Shown piece by piece: positions 6,758 to 15,137 of a stretch of 64,000 nt of DNA; within the stretch, counting starts at the first letter, position 1; each line of letters starts with the position of its first letter. Under the pieces are notes generated by a model. The model did not search any database. It worked only from the letters and a program-made list of their open reading frames with translations, and had not been told where the DNA came from. This stretch comes from Lentzea sp. NBRC 102530 (GTDB lineage Bacteria > Actinomycetota > Actinomycetes > Mycobacteriales > Pseudonocardiaceae). A program made the translations under genes and the position numbers. The stretch is taken from positions 186,001-250,000 of the forward strand of contig NZ_BSTF01000003.1 in the NCBI RefSeq assembly GCF_030269365.1, read 5' to 3'.

Positions 6758-6789
6758 CGGCGGCGGTGCCCGAGTGGGCACCGCCGCCG
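6758..6789 (-). terminator. Intrinsic terminator of the M28 peptidase gene
   Basis: A 14-base perfect stem (CGGCGGCGGTGCCC / GGGCACCGCCGCCG) closes a GAGT loop. Read on the minus strand it is followed by GTTTCTTTG, a U-rich tail, 15 bases beyond the stop of the peptidase gene. Confidence 0.85.
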
Positions 6790-6804
6790 GTGTTCAAAGG
6801 GGAA

Positions 6805-8316
6805 TTATGAGGTGGCTGCGTGCGAGTGGTCGTCCACCGAAGCCGACTTCATCAGCGTGGCCGACTTGCGGACCTCCGCCCGCTTGGCACGCGGCGGCAC
6901 GCCGTTGACGTCCTCGGTCGAGACGCCGTAGGCCGCGGTCACGAAGGCGATGGCGCCCGCGTTGCGGCCCAGGGCCACTCGGTCGATGTTGCCGAGGTTG
7001 TCGCACTTGGCGTGGTAGCAGGGGTCGTAGGCGACGCCTGCGGTGCCGCCCCACTTGGCTGCCTGGGCCGGGGTCTTGACGCCTTCGGCGCCGGTGAAGA
7101 GGCCGCCTGCCGGAATGCCCTGCGCGATGAACTCGCCGTAGTCGGAGCGGCCCGAGAAGTCGGTTCCTTCGGTGGGGACGCCCTTGGCGGCGAAGTAGTC
7201 GGCGAACGCCTTTTCGATCTGGGCCGAGCCGTAGGGGCCCGCGCCGGCGCCGACGGCGTCGCTGTCGTCGCCGTCGTAGATGAAGTAGGCGGCGTTCGGG
7301 GAGCCGACCATGTCGAAGTTCAGGTAGAGGGCGATGTCGAGCTGCTGCTCGAAGGTCAGGGAGCGGACCCATTCCTCGGAGCCGATGAGGCCCCGCTCTT
7401 CAGCGCCCCACCAGGCGAAGCGGATGGCGTTGTCGACCTTCGGCTTGGAGCCGAGCTGGAGCGCGGTCTCCAGCAGGGCCGCGGAGCCGGAGCCGTTGTC
7501 GTTGATGCCAGGGCCCAGCTCGACGCTGTCGAGGTGGCTGCCGGCCATGACGACGTTGTTCTTGCGGCCCGTGCGGGTTTCCGCGATGACGTTGCGCTGG
7601 GTGACGGTCTCGGTGTGGAAGCGCATGTCCACGGTGACCGAGGCGCCCGCCTTGCCGGCGAGGGTGGTGCCGTCGGCCTGGGAGATGCCGCCGGTCGGGA
7701 TCTTGCCGGGGTTGGTGAGCGTGACCTCCTTCAGCGGGCCCGCGGTGTTGTTCGAGACGAGGACGCCGATGGCGCCCGCGCTGAAGGCGTTGAGGTGCTT
7801 CTGCTCGAACGTGCAGCCGCCGCGGCGGATCAGGGCGATGGAGCCGGTGAAGTCCTGGCCGGCGAAGTCGGTCGCCTCGCAGCCCGTGGTGGCGTCCTCC
7901 GGGACGACGCGCAACGTGCCGGTGATGCCGCCGACCGGGGTCTGCGGCGATTCGATCATCGGGATCGCCTGGTAGTTCACGCCGTCGACGCGGGCGGTCT
8001 CGGCGTCGCTGACCGGGGTCTCGAAGCTGAAGTTCGGGGTGGTGACGATGAACCCCGCGTCGCGCAGCTTGCCCGCGACGTAGTCGACGCTCGCGTCGTA
8101 GCCGGGAGTGAGGGCCGCGCGGTTGCCGCCGTTGCGGTCGGCGAGGCGCTGGAACGCGATGAGGTGCCGGTTGACTCCTTCGGTCGTCACCTTCTTCGCG
8201 AGCTTCTTCGCGAGAGCGGGACCTGCCGGCTCAGCGGCGGCGGACGCCGTGGCGGTAGGGGCAGCGACTAGTGCCGAGATGGCAAGCACAGCCGCCAGCT
8301 TGGATCTGCCGGACAT
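6805..8316 (-). CDS. Secreted M28 family zinc aminopeptidase with PA domain
   Basis: A 503-residue exported peptidase. Residues 1-28 are a signal peptide ending in ASAAA. A PA (protease-associated) insert occupies about 120-230, and the M28 catalytic domain follows. The metal ligands are visible: H261 (GSHLD), D273 (INDNGSG), E306/E307 (WGAEERG), D335 (NFDMVGS) and H435 (DPCYHAKCD), the same order as in Streptomyces griseus aminopeptidase. It should remove N-terminal hydrophobic residues outside the cell. The last 40 residues are a basic tail without a known domain. It is transcribed alone, with its own terminator. Confidence 0.9.
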   Translation of the reverse strand: MSGRSKLAAVLAISALVAAPTATASAAAEPAGPALAKKLAKKVTTEGVNRHLIAFQRLADRNGGNRAALTPGYDASVDYVAGKLRDAGFIVTTPNFSFETPVSDAETARVDGVNYQAIPMIESPQTPVGGITGTLRVVPEDATTGCEATDFAGQDFTGSIALIRRGGCTFEQKHLNAFSAGAIGVLVSNNTAGPLKEVTLTNPGKIPTGGISQADGTTLAGKAGASVTVDMRFHTETVTQRNVIAETRTGRKNNVVMAGSHLDSVELGPGINDNGSGSAALLETALQLGSKPKVDNAIRFAWWGAEERGLIGSEEWVRSLTFEQQLDIALYLNFDMVGSPNAAYFIYDGDDSDAVGAGAGPYGSAQIEKAFADYFAAKGVPTEGTDFSGRSDYGEFIAQGIPAGGLFTGAEGVKTPAQAAKWGGTAGVAYDPCYHAKCDNLGNIDRVALGRNAGAIAFVTAAYGVSTEDVNGVPPRAKRAEVRKSATLMKSASVDDHSHAATS

Positions 8317-8394
8317 GAACGTTCCCCTTCGTTCGAGATTGCTGAACCCTCACAAAAGGGAGACCCAGGACACAATCCGTCGGTCGGCGGGAGT

Positions 8395-9021
8395 TCAGCT
8401 GGTGATCAGCTGAACACACTCCGCTAGCCCTTCGACGGTGACGTTCCAGTCCGGGCGCACGAAATCGGCGGCGTCCAAGCGGAGTCGCACGTGCTCAAGG
8501 CGTTCTCCGCGTGGTGCCATGCGCAAAGTGCCGTCGGGCACGTAACCGAGTTTGGCGCTCACACGGTTGGACGCGTGGTTACCGAGCCATGCCGCCGAAC
8601 GAGCGACGTCCGCACCCAGGTGGTCGAACGCGAACTGCAGCACGGCGACACGCATCTCCGTACCGAAACCGTTGCCCTGGAACCTCTTGCCGAGCCACGA
8701 CCCGGTACCCACCTCGCGCAGCACGGAGAAATCGCGCGCGCCGATGTCCTGCACGCCGATCGCCCTGCCCTCGTACCGCACGACGAACGCGATCACCCAG
8801 TCCTCGGGCGAGAACTTCGCCCGCTGACCCCAGAAGTGCTGCAGCAGGCCGCGGCCGTCGCCGAGGTGGTCGGTCCACGGCACGTTGAACGGCATCTCGG
8901 ACGGGTCGTGCACGCCCTCGCGCGCCACCTCGATCAACTCGTGCAGCGCGGCGTCGTCGTCCGGGCGCAGCTCCAGCCGCGGTGTGCGGAGGACCAGGTG
9001 TCGCAACGGCCAGGCGTCCAT
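8395..9021 (-). CDS. GNAT family N-acetyltransferase (RimJ/RimL type)
   Basis: A 208-residue acetyltransferase of the RimJ/RimL-like group: LRTPRLELRPDDD at the start, a central VIAFVVRYEGRAIGVQDIG beta region, the acetyl-CoA loop GSWLGKRFQGNGFGTEMR and the late SNRVSAKLGYVPDG. The ATG at 9021 is chosen because it begins the conserved N-terminus; the frame continues upstream only as antisense of the oxidoreductase gene. The start lies 45 bases from the divergent quinone oxidoreductase start, so the promoters overlap. Substrate unknown; it could be a protein N-terminus, ribosomal protein or small amine. Confidence 0.85.
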   Translation of the reverse strand: MDAWPLRHLVLRTPRLELRPDDDAALHELIEVAREGVHDPSEMPFNVPWTDHLGDGRGLLQHFWGQRAKFSPEDWVIAFVVRYEGRAIGVQDIGARDFSVLREVGTGSWLGKRFQGNGFGTEMRVAVLQFAFDHLGADVARSAAWLGNHASNRVSAKLGYVPDGTLRMAPRGERLEHVRLRLDAADFVRPDWNVTVEGLAECVQLITS

Positions 9022-9066
9022 GATCCGATGGTGCCGGACGTGTCGAACGGTATTACGGTCGACTGT

Positions 9067-10032
9067 ATGCGTGCCATCACCGTGAGCGAACCCGGCGGAC
9101 CAGAAGTGCTCACCTGGACCGAGGTCGCGGACCCCGAACCGGGGCCGGGCGAGGTGCTGATCGACGTCGCCGCGAGCGCGGTCAACCGCGCCGACCTGCT
9201 GCAGCGCCAAGGCCTCTACCCGCCGCCCAAGGGCGCGTCGGACATCATCGGCCTGGAGTGCTCCGGCACGATCGCGGCGCTCGGCGAGGGCGTCACCGGC
9301 TGGCAGGTCGGCGACGAGGTGTGCGCGCTGCTCGCGGGCGGCGGCTACGCGGAGAAGGTCGTCGTGCCCGCCCCGCAGGTGCTGCCGATCCCGAAGAACG
9401 TCGACGTCGTCACAGCCGCCGCGCTGCCCGAGGTCGCCTGCACGGTGTGGTCGAACGTCGTGATGGACGGCCGGCTCAAGCTCGGCGAGCGGTTCCTCGT
9501 GCACGGCGGCGCGGGTGGCATCGGCACGCACGCGATCCAGGTCGCGAAGGCTCTCGGAGCGACGGTCGCGGTCACCGCGGGCTCCGACGAACGCCTCGCG
9601 AAGTGCAAGGAACTCGGCGCCGACATCACGGTCAACTACAAGACCCAGGACTTCGTCGAAGAGGTCGGAACAGCGGACGTCGTCCTCGACAACATGGGCG
9701 CCTCCTACCTGGGCCGCAACATCGACGTCCTGGCCCCCGACGGCCGCCTGATGATCATCGGCATGCAGGGCGGGGCGAAGGGCGAACTGCCGATCGGCAA
9801 ACTGCTCACCAAGCGCGCGTCGGTGATGGCGACCGGCCTGCGCGGCCGCAGCGTCGAGAGCAAGGGCGCCATCGTCGCTCAGGTCCGCGAACACCTGTGG
9901 CCGCTGATCGAGAGCGGCGCCGTGCACCCGATCGTCGGCGAGGTCGTGCCGATGTCGGACGCCGCGCAGGCGCACCGGCTGCTCGACAACGGCGACGTCT
10001 TCGGCAAGGTCCTGCTCAAGCGAGAGCGGTAG
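9067..10032 (+). CDS. NAD(P)H:quinone oxidoreductase (zinc-free MDR family)
   Basis: A 321-residue medium-chain dehydrogenase/reductase of the quinone oxidoreductase (PIG3/QOR) type. It has the GroES-like N-terminal domain with NRADLLQRQGLYPPP, the Rossmann motif VHGGAGGIGTHAIQ and no structural-zinc cysteines. It reduces quinones or enals with NADPH in the cytoplasm. The ATG at 9067 begins the conserved N-terminus. Its last 17 bases overlap the tail-to-tail methyltransferase gene. As I recall, Rv3777 in M. tuberculosis is the same kind of gene at the same place beside the aminotransferase and bpa. Confidence 0.88.
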   Translation: MRAITVSEPGGPEVLTWTEVADPEPGPGEVLIDVAASAVNRADLLQRQGLYPPPKGASDIIGLECSGTIAALGEGVTGWQVGDEVCALLAGGGYAEKVVVPAPQVLPIPKNVDVVTAAALPEVACTVWSNVVMDGRLKLGERFLVHGGAGGIGTHAIQVAKALGATVAVTAGSDERLAKCKELGADITVNYKTQDFVEEVGTADVVLDNMGASYLGRNIDVLAPDGRLMIIGMQGGAKGELPIGKLLTKRASVMATGLRGRSVESKGAIVAQVREHLWPLIESGAVHPIVGEVVPMSDAAQAHRLLDNGDVFGKVLLKRER

Positions 10033-10660
10033 CCGCCGCCAGCGAGGTCCGGGGAGCCGTGCGGAACTCCAGCGCGAACTCCTCGGACCACCGCGTCAGC
10101 ACCGCCGCCTCGTCGGGCCGGTCCACGTCGTCGGCCAGCACCGTCGCGCCCGGCGCCAGCACGGCCCGCAGCACGGGCAACGCCGGATAGCGGGAGTCGC
10201 CGAGTCCCGGCCCGTCCACCAGCAGCAGGTCGACCAGGCCGAACCGCTCGACGTACCCGAGCACCTCGTCGTGCACCTGCTGCGGCGCGTACCACTGGCC
10301 GTGCCGCGACAACGCCGCCGGATGCCGCGACAACGGGGCGTGCACGACGCGTGCCACGGAACCCAGGCCTTCACGACGAAGTTGCGACGCGACGAAGGCG
10401 GCGAGCCGTTCGTCGTGTTCGATCGACAGCAGGTGCCCGAACCCGCGCTGCTGCAACAACCGCGCCAACAGCACCGAAGAGGATCCGCAGCCCAACGCCA
10501 CCAGAACGGTCCGTGCTCCGAGCACGACCTCGTCCATCACCGCGACGAGTGCCGCCGGGCGCAGGTCGCCGACCGTCACCGGCAGGTACTCGGTGTTCAA
10601 CGAGCCGATGCGGTGCAGGGCCGAGAGATCAGCCAGCTCGCGAGCCAGCGAGTCGTCCAA
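10016..10660 (-). CDS. Class I SAM-dependent methyltransferase-like protein
   Basis: A 214-residue Rossmann-fold protein. The SAM motif is VALGCGSSSVLLAR (motif I without the usual acidic start), followed by LSIEHDE (motif II) and VDLLLVDGPG (motif IV). This pattern fits small-molecule or O-methyltransferases of the class I type. It starts at an ATG 18 bases after the stop of the aminotransferase-like gene, so the two are probably cotranscribed. Its 3' end overlaps the oxidoreductase gene by 17 bases on the other strand. No substrate can be inferred. Confidence 0.7.
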   Translation of the reverse strand: MDDSLARELADLSALHRIGSLNTEYLPVTVGDLRPAALVAVMDEVVLGARTVLVALGCGSSSVLLARLLQQRGFGHLLSIEHDERLAAFVASQLRREGLGSVARVVHAPLSRHPAALSRHGQWYAPQQVHDEVLGYVERFGLVDLLLVDGPGLGDSRYPALPVLRAVLAPGATVLADDVDRPDEAAVLTRWSEEFALEFRTAPRTSLAAATALA

Positions 10661-10678
10661 GAAGATCTCTCCACCCTG

Positions 10679-11878
10679 TCAGCCCAGCTCGGCCACCGCC
10701 CGCACCAGGTCGTCCATCTCGACTGCGTTCGTGTAGTGCGCGAGCCCGATCCGGATCGCACCGCCGATCTCTCCGACGCCCAGCACCGAGAACACCCCGT
10801 GCTGGCCGGGGTCGGCGAACGCGCAGACACCCCGCGACGCGAGGTGCTCGACCCCGTCCGCCGCCTTGACCCCGGCGATCGAGAACGCCAGCGCGGGCAC
10901 CCGCCGCATGGCGTCGCCGATCACCATCACGTGCCGCAACGACCGCAGTTCGTTGATGAGATTAGCGAGCAGTCCCGCCTGGTAGGCCTTCACGGATCCG
11001 AGCGACGTGAGCAACCGCTCGCGCCGCGTACCGGAGGCCGCGTCGTCCAGCTCCGCGAGGTACTCGACCGACGCAACGAGCCCGGCGAGCATCGGATACG
11101 CGTGCGGGCCGAGCTCCAGCCGCTCGGGGCCGCGCGCCATCGGATCCACTGATACCGACGGCAGCCGCTCCAGCACCGAGGGGTCGCGGAACACCAGCGC
11201 GCCGACCGGCGGCCCACCCCACTGGCCGGCGGACAGGGCGATGACGTCGGCACCCATGCCAACGATGTCCAGCGGCACGAACGGCGCCGCGGCGGAGGCG
11301 TCGACGACCATCAACGACCCGTGCGCGCGAGCCACGGCGGAGATCTTGGCCAGGTCGGGCCGGGTGCCGACGACACCGGACGCCGCCGTGATGGCGATCA
11401 GCTTGGTGCGGTCGGTGACCAGCTCGTCGAACTGCCAGCCGGGCAGCTCGCACGTCTCGATGTCGATCTCGGCCCACTTGACCGCGCTGCCGGTCCGCTG
11501 TGTCGCGCGCAACCAGGGTGCGATGTTCGCCGGGTGGTCCAAGCGGGAAACCAGTACCTCGTCACCCATGAACCAGTCGTCCGTCATCGCGTCCGCGAGC
11601 CGTTGCAGCAACACCGCCGAGGACGGCCCGAGCACCACTCCGGCGGGATCGCCTCCGACCAGGTCGGCGACCGACCGGCGGGCGGCGTCCACGATGCCCT
11701 GGGCGCGCTGCGAGGCGGGGAAGATGCCACCGGGCCCGGAGACCGGGGCGCGCAACGCGGTGGAGACGGCGGTCGCGACCTGCTCCGGCACCTGCATGCC
11801 GGCCGGTGCGTCGAGGTGGACCCAGCCGTCGCCGAGCGCGGGGAAGAGCCCTCGTACCCGTGCGACGTCGAACGCCAT
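10679..11878 (-). CDS. Class V aminotransferase / cysteine-desulfurase-like protein lacking the PLP lysine
   Basis: A 399-residue fold-type I protein of the cysteine-desulfurase-like group. The aspartate that holds the pyridine ring is present (VVDASAA, D193), as is the early DHPAN histidine (H115). At the Schiff-base position, however, the usual S-x-H-K is SAGQWGGPPVG: residue 219 is Gln and no Lys lies nearby. As written it cannot form the normal internal aldimine, so it is either a non-catalytic PLP-fold protein or uses another chemistry. The position between the quinone oxidoreductase and bpa matches Rv3778c as I remember it. Confidence 0.75.
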   Translation of the reverse strand: MAFDVARVRGLFPALGDGWVHLDAPAGMQVPEQVATAVSTALRAPVSGPGGIFPASQRAQGIVDAARRSVADLVGGDPAGVVLGPSSAVLLQRLADAMTDDWFMGDEVLVSRLDHPANIAPWLRATQRTGSAVKWAEIDIETCELPGWQFDELVTDRTKLIAITAASGVVGTRPDLAKISAVARAHGSLMVVDASAAAPFVPLDIVGMGADVIALSAGQWGGPPVGALVFRDPSVLERLPSVSVDPMARGPERLELGPHAYPMLAGLVASVEYLAELDDAASGTRRERLLTSLGSVKAYQAGLLANLINELRSLRHVMVIGDAMRRVPALAFSIAGVKAADGVEHLASRGVCAFADPGQHGVFSVLGVGEIGGAIRIGLAHYTNAVEMDDLVRAVAELG

Positions 11879-11969
11879 GACACACACCGTACGTATATGG
11901 GCAAACACAGCAACTACCAGCCCCACCCCGATTGGTTTCGAAAACGTGAATGGCGCGAGGATGGAGACC

Positions 11970-12446
11970 ATGAACCAGGAGCAGCCCGTCGTAATCGTCG
12001 GCGGCCAGGACGGCGACATCGCCGACCTCGTCGAACAGCCGGCCAAGGTCATGCGGATCGGCACGATGATCAAGCAGCTGCTGGAGGAGGTGCGCGCGGC
12101 TCCTCTGGACGAGGCCAGCCGCAACCGCCTCAAGGAGATCCACAAGCGGTCCATCGAGGAGCTCGAGGACGGCCTCGCGCCCGAGCTGCGCGAGGAGCTG
12201 GAGCGGCTGTCCCTGCCGTTCACCGAGGAGGGCACGCCCTCGGACGCCGAGCTGCGGATCGCCCAGGCCCAGCTCGTGGGCTGGCTGGAGGGTCTCTTCC
12301 ACGGCATCCAGACCGCGTTGTTCGCCCAGCAGATGGCGGCCCGCGCGCAGCTGGAGCAGATGCGCGGCCGCGCACTGCCCGCGGGCAGCGGTGCGGAGGG
12401 CGCCGAAGGTGGCATCACGGGCAAGGGCACCGGCCAATACCTCTAG
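11970..12446 (+). CDS. bpa: Bacterial proteasome activator (Bpa/PafE)
   Basis: A 158-residue helical protein that ends in GQYL, the C-terminal motif that docks Bpa rings into the alpha-ring pockets of the 20S proteasome. The conserved core (VMRIGTMIKQLLEEVRAAPLD, then RLKEIHKRSIEELEDGL) is the four-helix bundle of this family. It opens the proteasome gate without ATP so that unfolded proteins can be degraded. The ATG at 11970 has GAGG 9 bases upstream; the ATG at 11961 would have no spacing. Divergent from the aminotransferase-like gene, as with Rv3778c and Rv3780 in mycobacteria. It implies a Pup-proteasome system in this organism. Confidence 0.9.
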   Translation: MNQEQPVVIVGGQDGDIADLVEQPAKVMRIGTMIKQLLEEVRAAPLDEASRNRLKEIHKRSIEELEDGLAPELREELERLSLPFTEEGTPSDAELRIAQAQLVGWLEGLFHGIQTALFAQQMAARAQLEQMRGRALPAGSGAEGAEGGITGKGTGQYL

Positions 12447-12505
12447 CCGAGACACCAGGGGTTGGTTCTACGATGCCCGCTGAACTTTCCCTGAGAGGAG
12501 CCACC

Positions 12506-13345
12506 GTGCTCGAGCAGGTGCGCCGCGGTCTGTCCGCCCAGCAGTTGCGCCACAAGCTGCGTGTCAAGGCCATCGAGCTCGTGGCCGACGCCGTCGCCCC
12601 CGTCCGCGCCCAGATCGCCGACCTGCAACGACAGGTCGACGAGCTGCGGGACGAGGTCCGGCACCAGGGCGAGAGGTCGGTGGACCAGACCCGGCAGCTG
12701 GAGATCCGCACGCGCCGCGACCTCGTGTTCGCGGGCGAGCAGGAGGCCGCGCTGCAGAGCGCGCAGTTCGTGCGCGACCACATGCCGCACACGCCGCAGT
12801 TCGGTCACCCGCACCAGACGCTCGAGCACGCCCTGTCCCTCGCCCCCGAAGGCGGGATGGCGCTGGAGTTCGGCGTCTTCCAGGGCACCACGCTGAAGAT
12901 CATCGCCACCGCCCGCGGCGGCGAGGACGTCTACGGCTTCGACTCGTTCGAGGGCCTGCCGGAGAACTGGCGCAACGGCTTCCCGGCCGGCGCGTTCAAC
13001 GTCGACGGCCTGCCCGAGGTGCCGGGCGCGGAACTCGTCGTCGGCTGGTTCGACGAGGTGCTGCCGGGCTTCCTGGCCGAGCACGAGGGCCCGGTCACGT
13101 TCCTGCACGTCGACTGCGACCTCTACTCCTCCACGAAGACCGTGCTGGAACTGGTCGGGCCGCGCCTGGTCGAGGGCAGCGTCATCCACTTCGACGAGTA
13201 CTTCAACTTCCCCGGCTGGCGCGAGCACGAGCACAAGGCCTGGACGGAGTACGTCGAGCAGACCGGGATCGAGTTCAGCTACGAAGCGTTCACCTACGAC
13301 AACGAGCAGGTGACCATGAAGGTGATCAAGATCCCGGGGCGTTGA
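12506..13345 (+). CDS. TylF/MycF-like (macrocin O-methyltransferase family) methyltransferase with coiled-coil N-terminus
   Basis: A 279-residue protein. Residues about 20-75 are a charged coiled coil (heptads around IADLQRQVDELRDEV). The catalytic part follows: LEFGVFQGTTLKIIA (SAM motif I), YGFDSFEGLPE, HVDCDLYSST and VIHFDEYFNFPGW, the hallmarks of the TylF family, which methylates sugar hydroxyls with a bound Mg ion. I chose the GTG at 12506 because GAGAGGAG lies just upstream; an ATG at 12473 in the same frame has no ribosome site. It precedes the polysaccharide ABC exporter, so a sugar O-methylation of the exported glycan is a reasonable inference. Confidence 0.8.
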   Translation: MLEQVRRGLSAQQLRHKLRVKAIELVADAVAPVRAQIADLQRQVDELRDEVRHQGERSVDQTRQLEIRTRRDLVFAGEQEAALQSAQFVRDHMPHTPQFGHPHQTLEHALSLAPEGGMALEFGVFQGTTLKIIATARGGEDVYGFDSFEGLPENWRNGFPAGAFNVDGLPEVPGAELVVGWFDEVLPGFLAEHEGPVTFLHVDCDLYSSTKTVLELVGPRLVEGSVIHFDEYFNFPGWREHEHKAWTEYVEQTGIEFSYEAFTYDNEQVTMKVIKIPGR

Positions 13346-13357
13346 CCACTCCGTGAC

Positions 13358-13393
13358 GTACCGGCGTCCAGGTCGTTTCTGAGACGCCGGTAC
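13358..13393 (+). terminator. Hairpin between the methyltransferase and the ABC exporter genes
   Basis: GTACCGGCGTC (13358-13368) is exactly complementary to GACGCCGGTAC (13383-13393), with a 14-base loop. There is no clear T-run, so it is either a weak terminator or a processing or regulatory element at the start of the exporter operon. Confidence 0.5.
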
Positions 13394-13404
13394 GCTCAGT
13401 CCTC

Positions 13405-14319
13405 GTGCAAGCCACCAGTACCCTCGACCATCCCGAGGCGCCGCCTGCCGTCAAGTCGCGCAGCTTCAAGCGCGCGTTCGCCGACGTGCGAGAGGCGTGG
13501 GACCACCGCGAACTGTGGGGCCACCTCGGCTGGCAGGACATCAAGCAGCGCTACCGCCGATCGGTGATCGGTCCCCTGTGGATCACCATTTCGATGGGCA
13601 CCACGGCCCTCGCGCTCGGCTTGCTGTACTCGGTGCTGTTCAAGACCGACGTCGCGACGTTCCTGCCGTACGTGACGGTCGGCTTCATCGTCTGGAACTT
13701 CATCGTCGGCTGCGTCACCGAGGGCACCGACGTCTTCATCGCCAACGAGGGGCTCATCAAGCACCTCCCGGCCCCGATCACCGTCCACGTGATGCGCATG
13801 GTGTGGCGGCAGGTGCTGTTCCTGCTGCACAACCTGGTCGTCTACGCGGTCGTGCTCGCCATCTTCTTCGGTTCGCTGAGCGGTGAGTACCGCATCGGTG
13901 AGAACAGCCCGCTGCAGCCGGGTCTGAGCTGGACGATCGTGCTCGCGATCCCCGGTTTCGTCCTGCTCGCGGTCAACGCCGTGTGGGTGTCGCTGCTGTT
14001 CGGCGTCATCAGCACCCGCTTCCGCGACATCCCGCCGGTCGTGAACAGCTTCATCAACCTGGTCTTCTTCATGACGCCGATCGTCTGGGACGCCGGCGTG
14101 CTGAACCGGGTCACCGGCGGTGGCGACGGCGACTGGCGGATGCTGATCGCCGAGCTCAACCCCGTGTACCACTTCGTCGAGATCGTCAGGGCCCCGCTGC
14201 TGGGCCACGTGGTGGACTGGCACCACTGGGCGATCGTCGGCGGCTTCACCGTCTTCGGCTGGTTCGCCGCGCTGGTGATCCTGCGCAACTACCGCGCCCG
14301 CGTTTCCTACTGGGTCTAG
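13405..14319 (+). CDS. Polysaccharide ABC exporter, permease subunit (Wzm/TagG-like)
   Basis: A 304-residue ABC-2 type membrane protein starting at a GTG. It has a cytoplasmic N-terminus with the amphipathic helix typical of this family (ELWGHLGWQDIKQRYRRSVIGPLW). About six membrane spans follow, including ALALGLLYSVLF, FIVWNFIVGCV and FINLVFFMTPIVWDAGV. With the ATPase 17 bases downstream it forms a lipid-linked polysaccharide exporter. In mycobacteria the Rv3783/Rv3781 pair beside glfT1 is proposed to move galactan precursors across the membrane; the same role is likely here. Confidence 0.88.
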   Translation: MQATSTLDHPEAPPAVKSRSFKRAFADVREAWDHRELWGHLGWQDIKQRYRRSVIGPLWITISMGTTALALGLLYSVLFKTDVATFLPYVTVGFIVWNFIVGCVTEGTDVFIANEGLIKHLPAPITVHVMRMVWRQVLFLLHNLVVYAVVLAIFFGSLSGEYRIGENSPLQPGLSWTIVLAIPGFVLLAVNAVWVSLLFGVISTRFRDIPPVVNSFINLVFFMTPIVWDAGVLNRVTGGGDGDWRMLIAELNPVYHFVEIVRAPLLGHVVDWHHWAIVGGFTVFGWFAALVILRNYRARVSYWV

Positions 14320-14336
14320 AAGGGGGTCGACGAACA

Positions 14337-15137
14337 ATGGTCAGCATCGACGTCTGGAACGCATCGGTCGACTTCCCGATCTTCGACGCCAAGTCGAGGT
14401 CGTTGAAGAAGCTCGCGCTCGGCAAGGTCGGCGGCAAGATCGGCTCCGAGGGCCGGGTGCCGATCATCGAGGCGCTGCACGACATCACGCTGTCGCTCAA
14501 GGACGGTGACCGCGTCGGCCTCGTCGGCCACAACGGCGCCGGCAAGTCCACGCTGCTGCGCCTGCTGGCGGGCATCTACGAGCCGACCCGCGGGCACTCC
14601 CGCATCGTCGGCAAGGTGGCGCCGGTCTTCGACCTCGGCGTCGGCATGGACCCGGAGATCTCCGGCTACGAGAACATCATGATCCGGGGCCTGTTCCTCG
14701 GCATGACCCGCAAGCAGATGGAGAAGCGCGTCGACGACATCGCGGAGTTCACCGAGCTCGGTGACTACCTGCAGATGCCGTTGCGCACGTACTCGACCGG
14801 CATGCGCGTCCGGCTCGCGCTGGGCGTCGTCACGTCGATCAACCCCGAGATCCTCCTCCTGGACGAGGGCATCGGCGCGGTCGACGCGGCCTTCATGGCG
14901 AAGGCCCGCGACCGTCTCAAGGACCTGGTGGCCCGCTCCGGTCTGCTGGTGTTCGCGAACCACTCCGACGAGTTCCTCGCGGAGTTCTGCGACACGGCGA
15001 TCTGGATGGACGAAGGCCACGTCAAGATGCACGGCGGTCTGCGCGAAGTGCTGACCTCGTACAAGGGCTTCGACCCGTTCGAGCGCATGCACGAGCACAA
15101 CCCCACGCCCGTGCTCAGCGGAAATGGTGGCGACTAA
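14337..15137 (+). CDS. Polysaccharide ABC exporter, ATPase subunit (Wzt-like)
   Basis: A 266-residue ABC ATPase with Walker A GHNGAGKST, a divergent signature STGMRVRLALG, Walker B ILLLDEGIGAVD and the switch His in FANHSDE. The early insertion before Walker A and the IGAVDAAF element are typical of Wzt/TagH transporters of polysaccharides. It lacks the extra C-terminal glycan-binding domain of long Wzt proteins, as does mycobacterial Rv3781. Its TAA is directly followed by the GTG of the glycosyltransferase, so the three proteins are made from one message. Confidence 0.9.
   Translation: MVSIDVWNASVDFPIFDAKSRSLKKLALGKVGGKIGSEGRVPIIEALHDITLSLKDGDRVGLVGHNGAGKSTLLRLLAGIYEPTRGHSRIVGKVAPVFDLGVGMDPEISGYENIMIRGLFLGMTRKQMEKRVDDIAEFTELGDYLQMPLRTYSTGMRVRLALGVVTSINPEILLLDEGIGAVDAAFMAKARDRLKDLVARSGLLVFANHSDEFLAEFCDTAIWMDEGHVKMHGGLREVLTSYKGFDPFERMHEHNPTPVLSGNGGD

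Noticed and set aside
8491..9066. Long N-terminal extension of the quinone oxidoreductase
   Set aside because: This part is antisense to the GNAT gene; the family starts at the MRAITV motif encoded at 9067.
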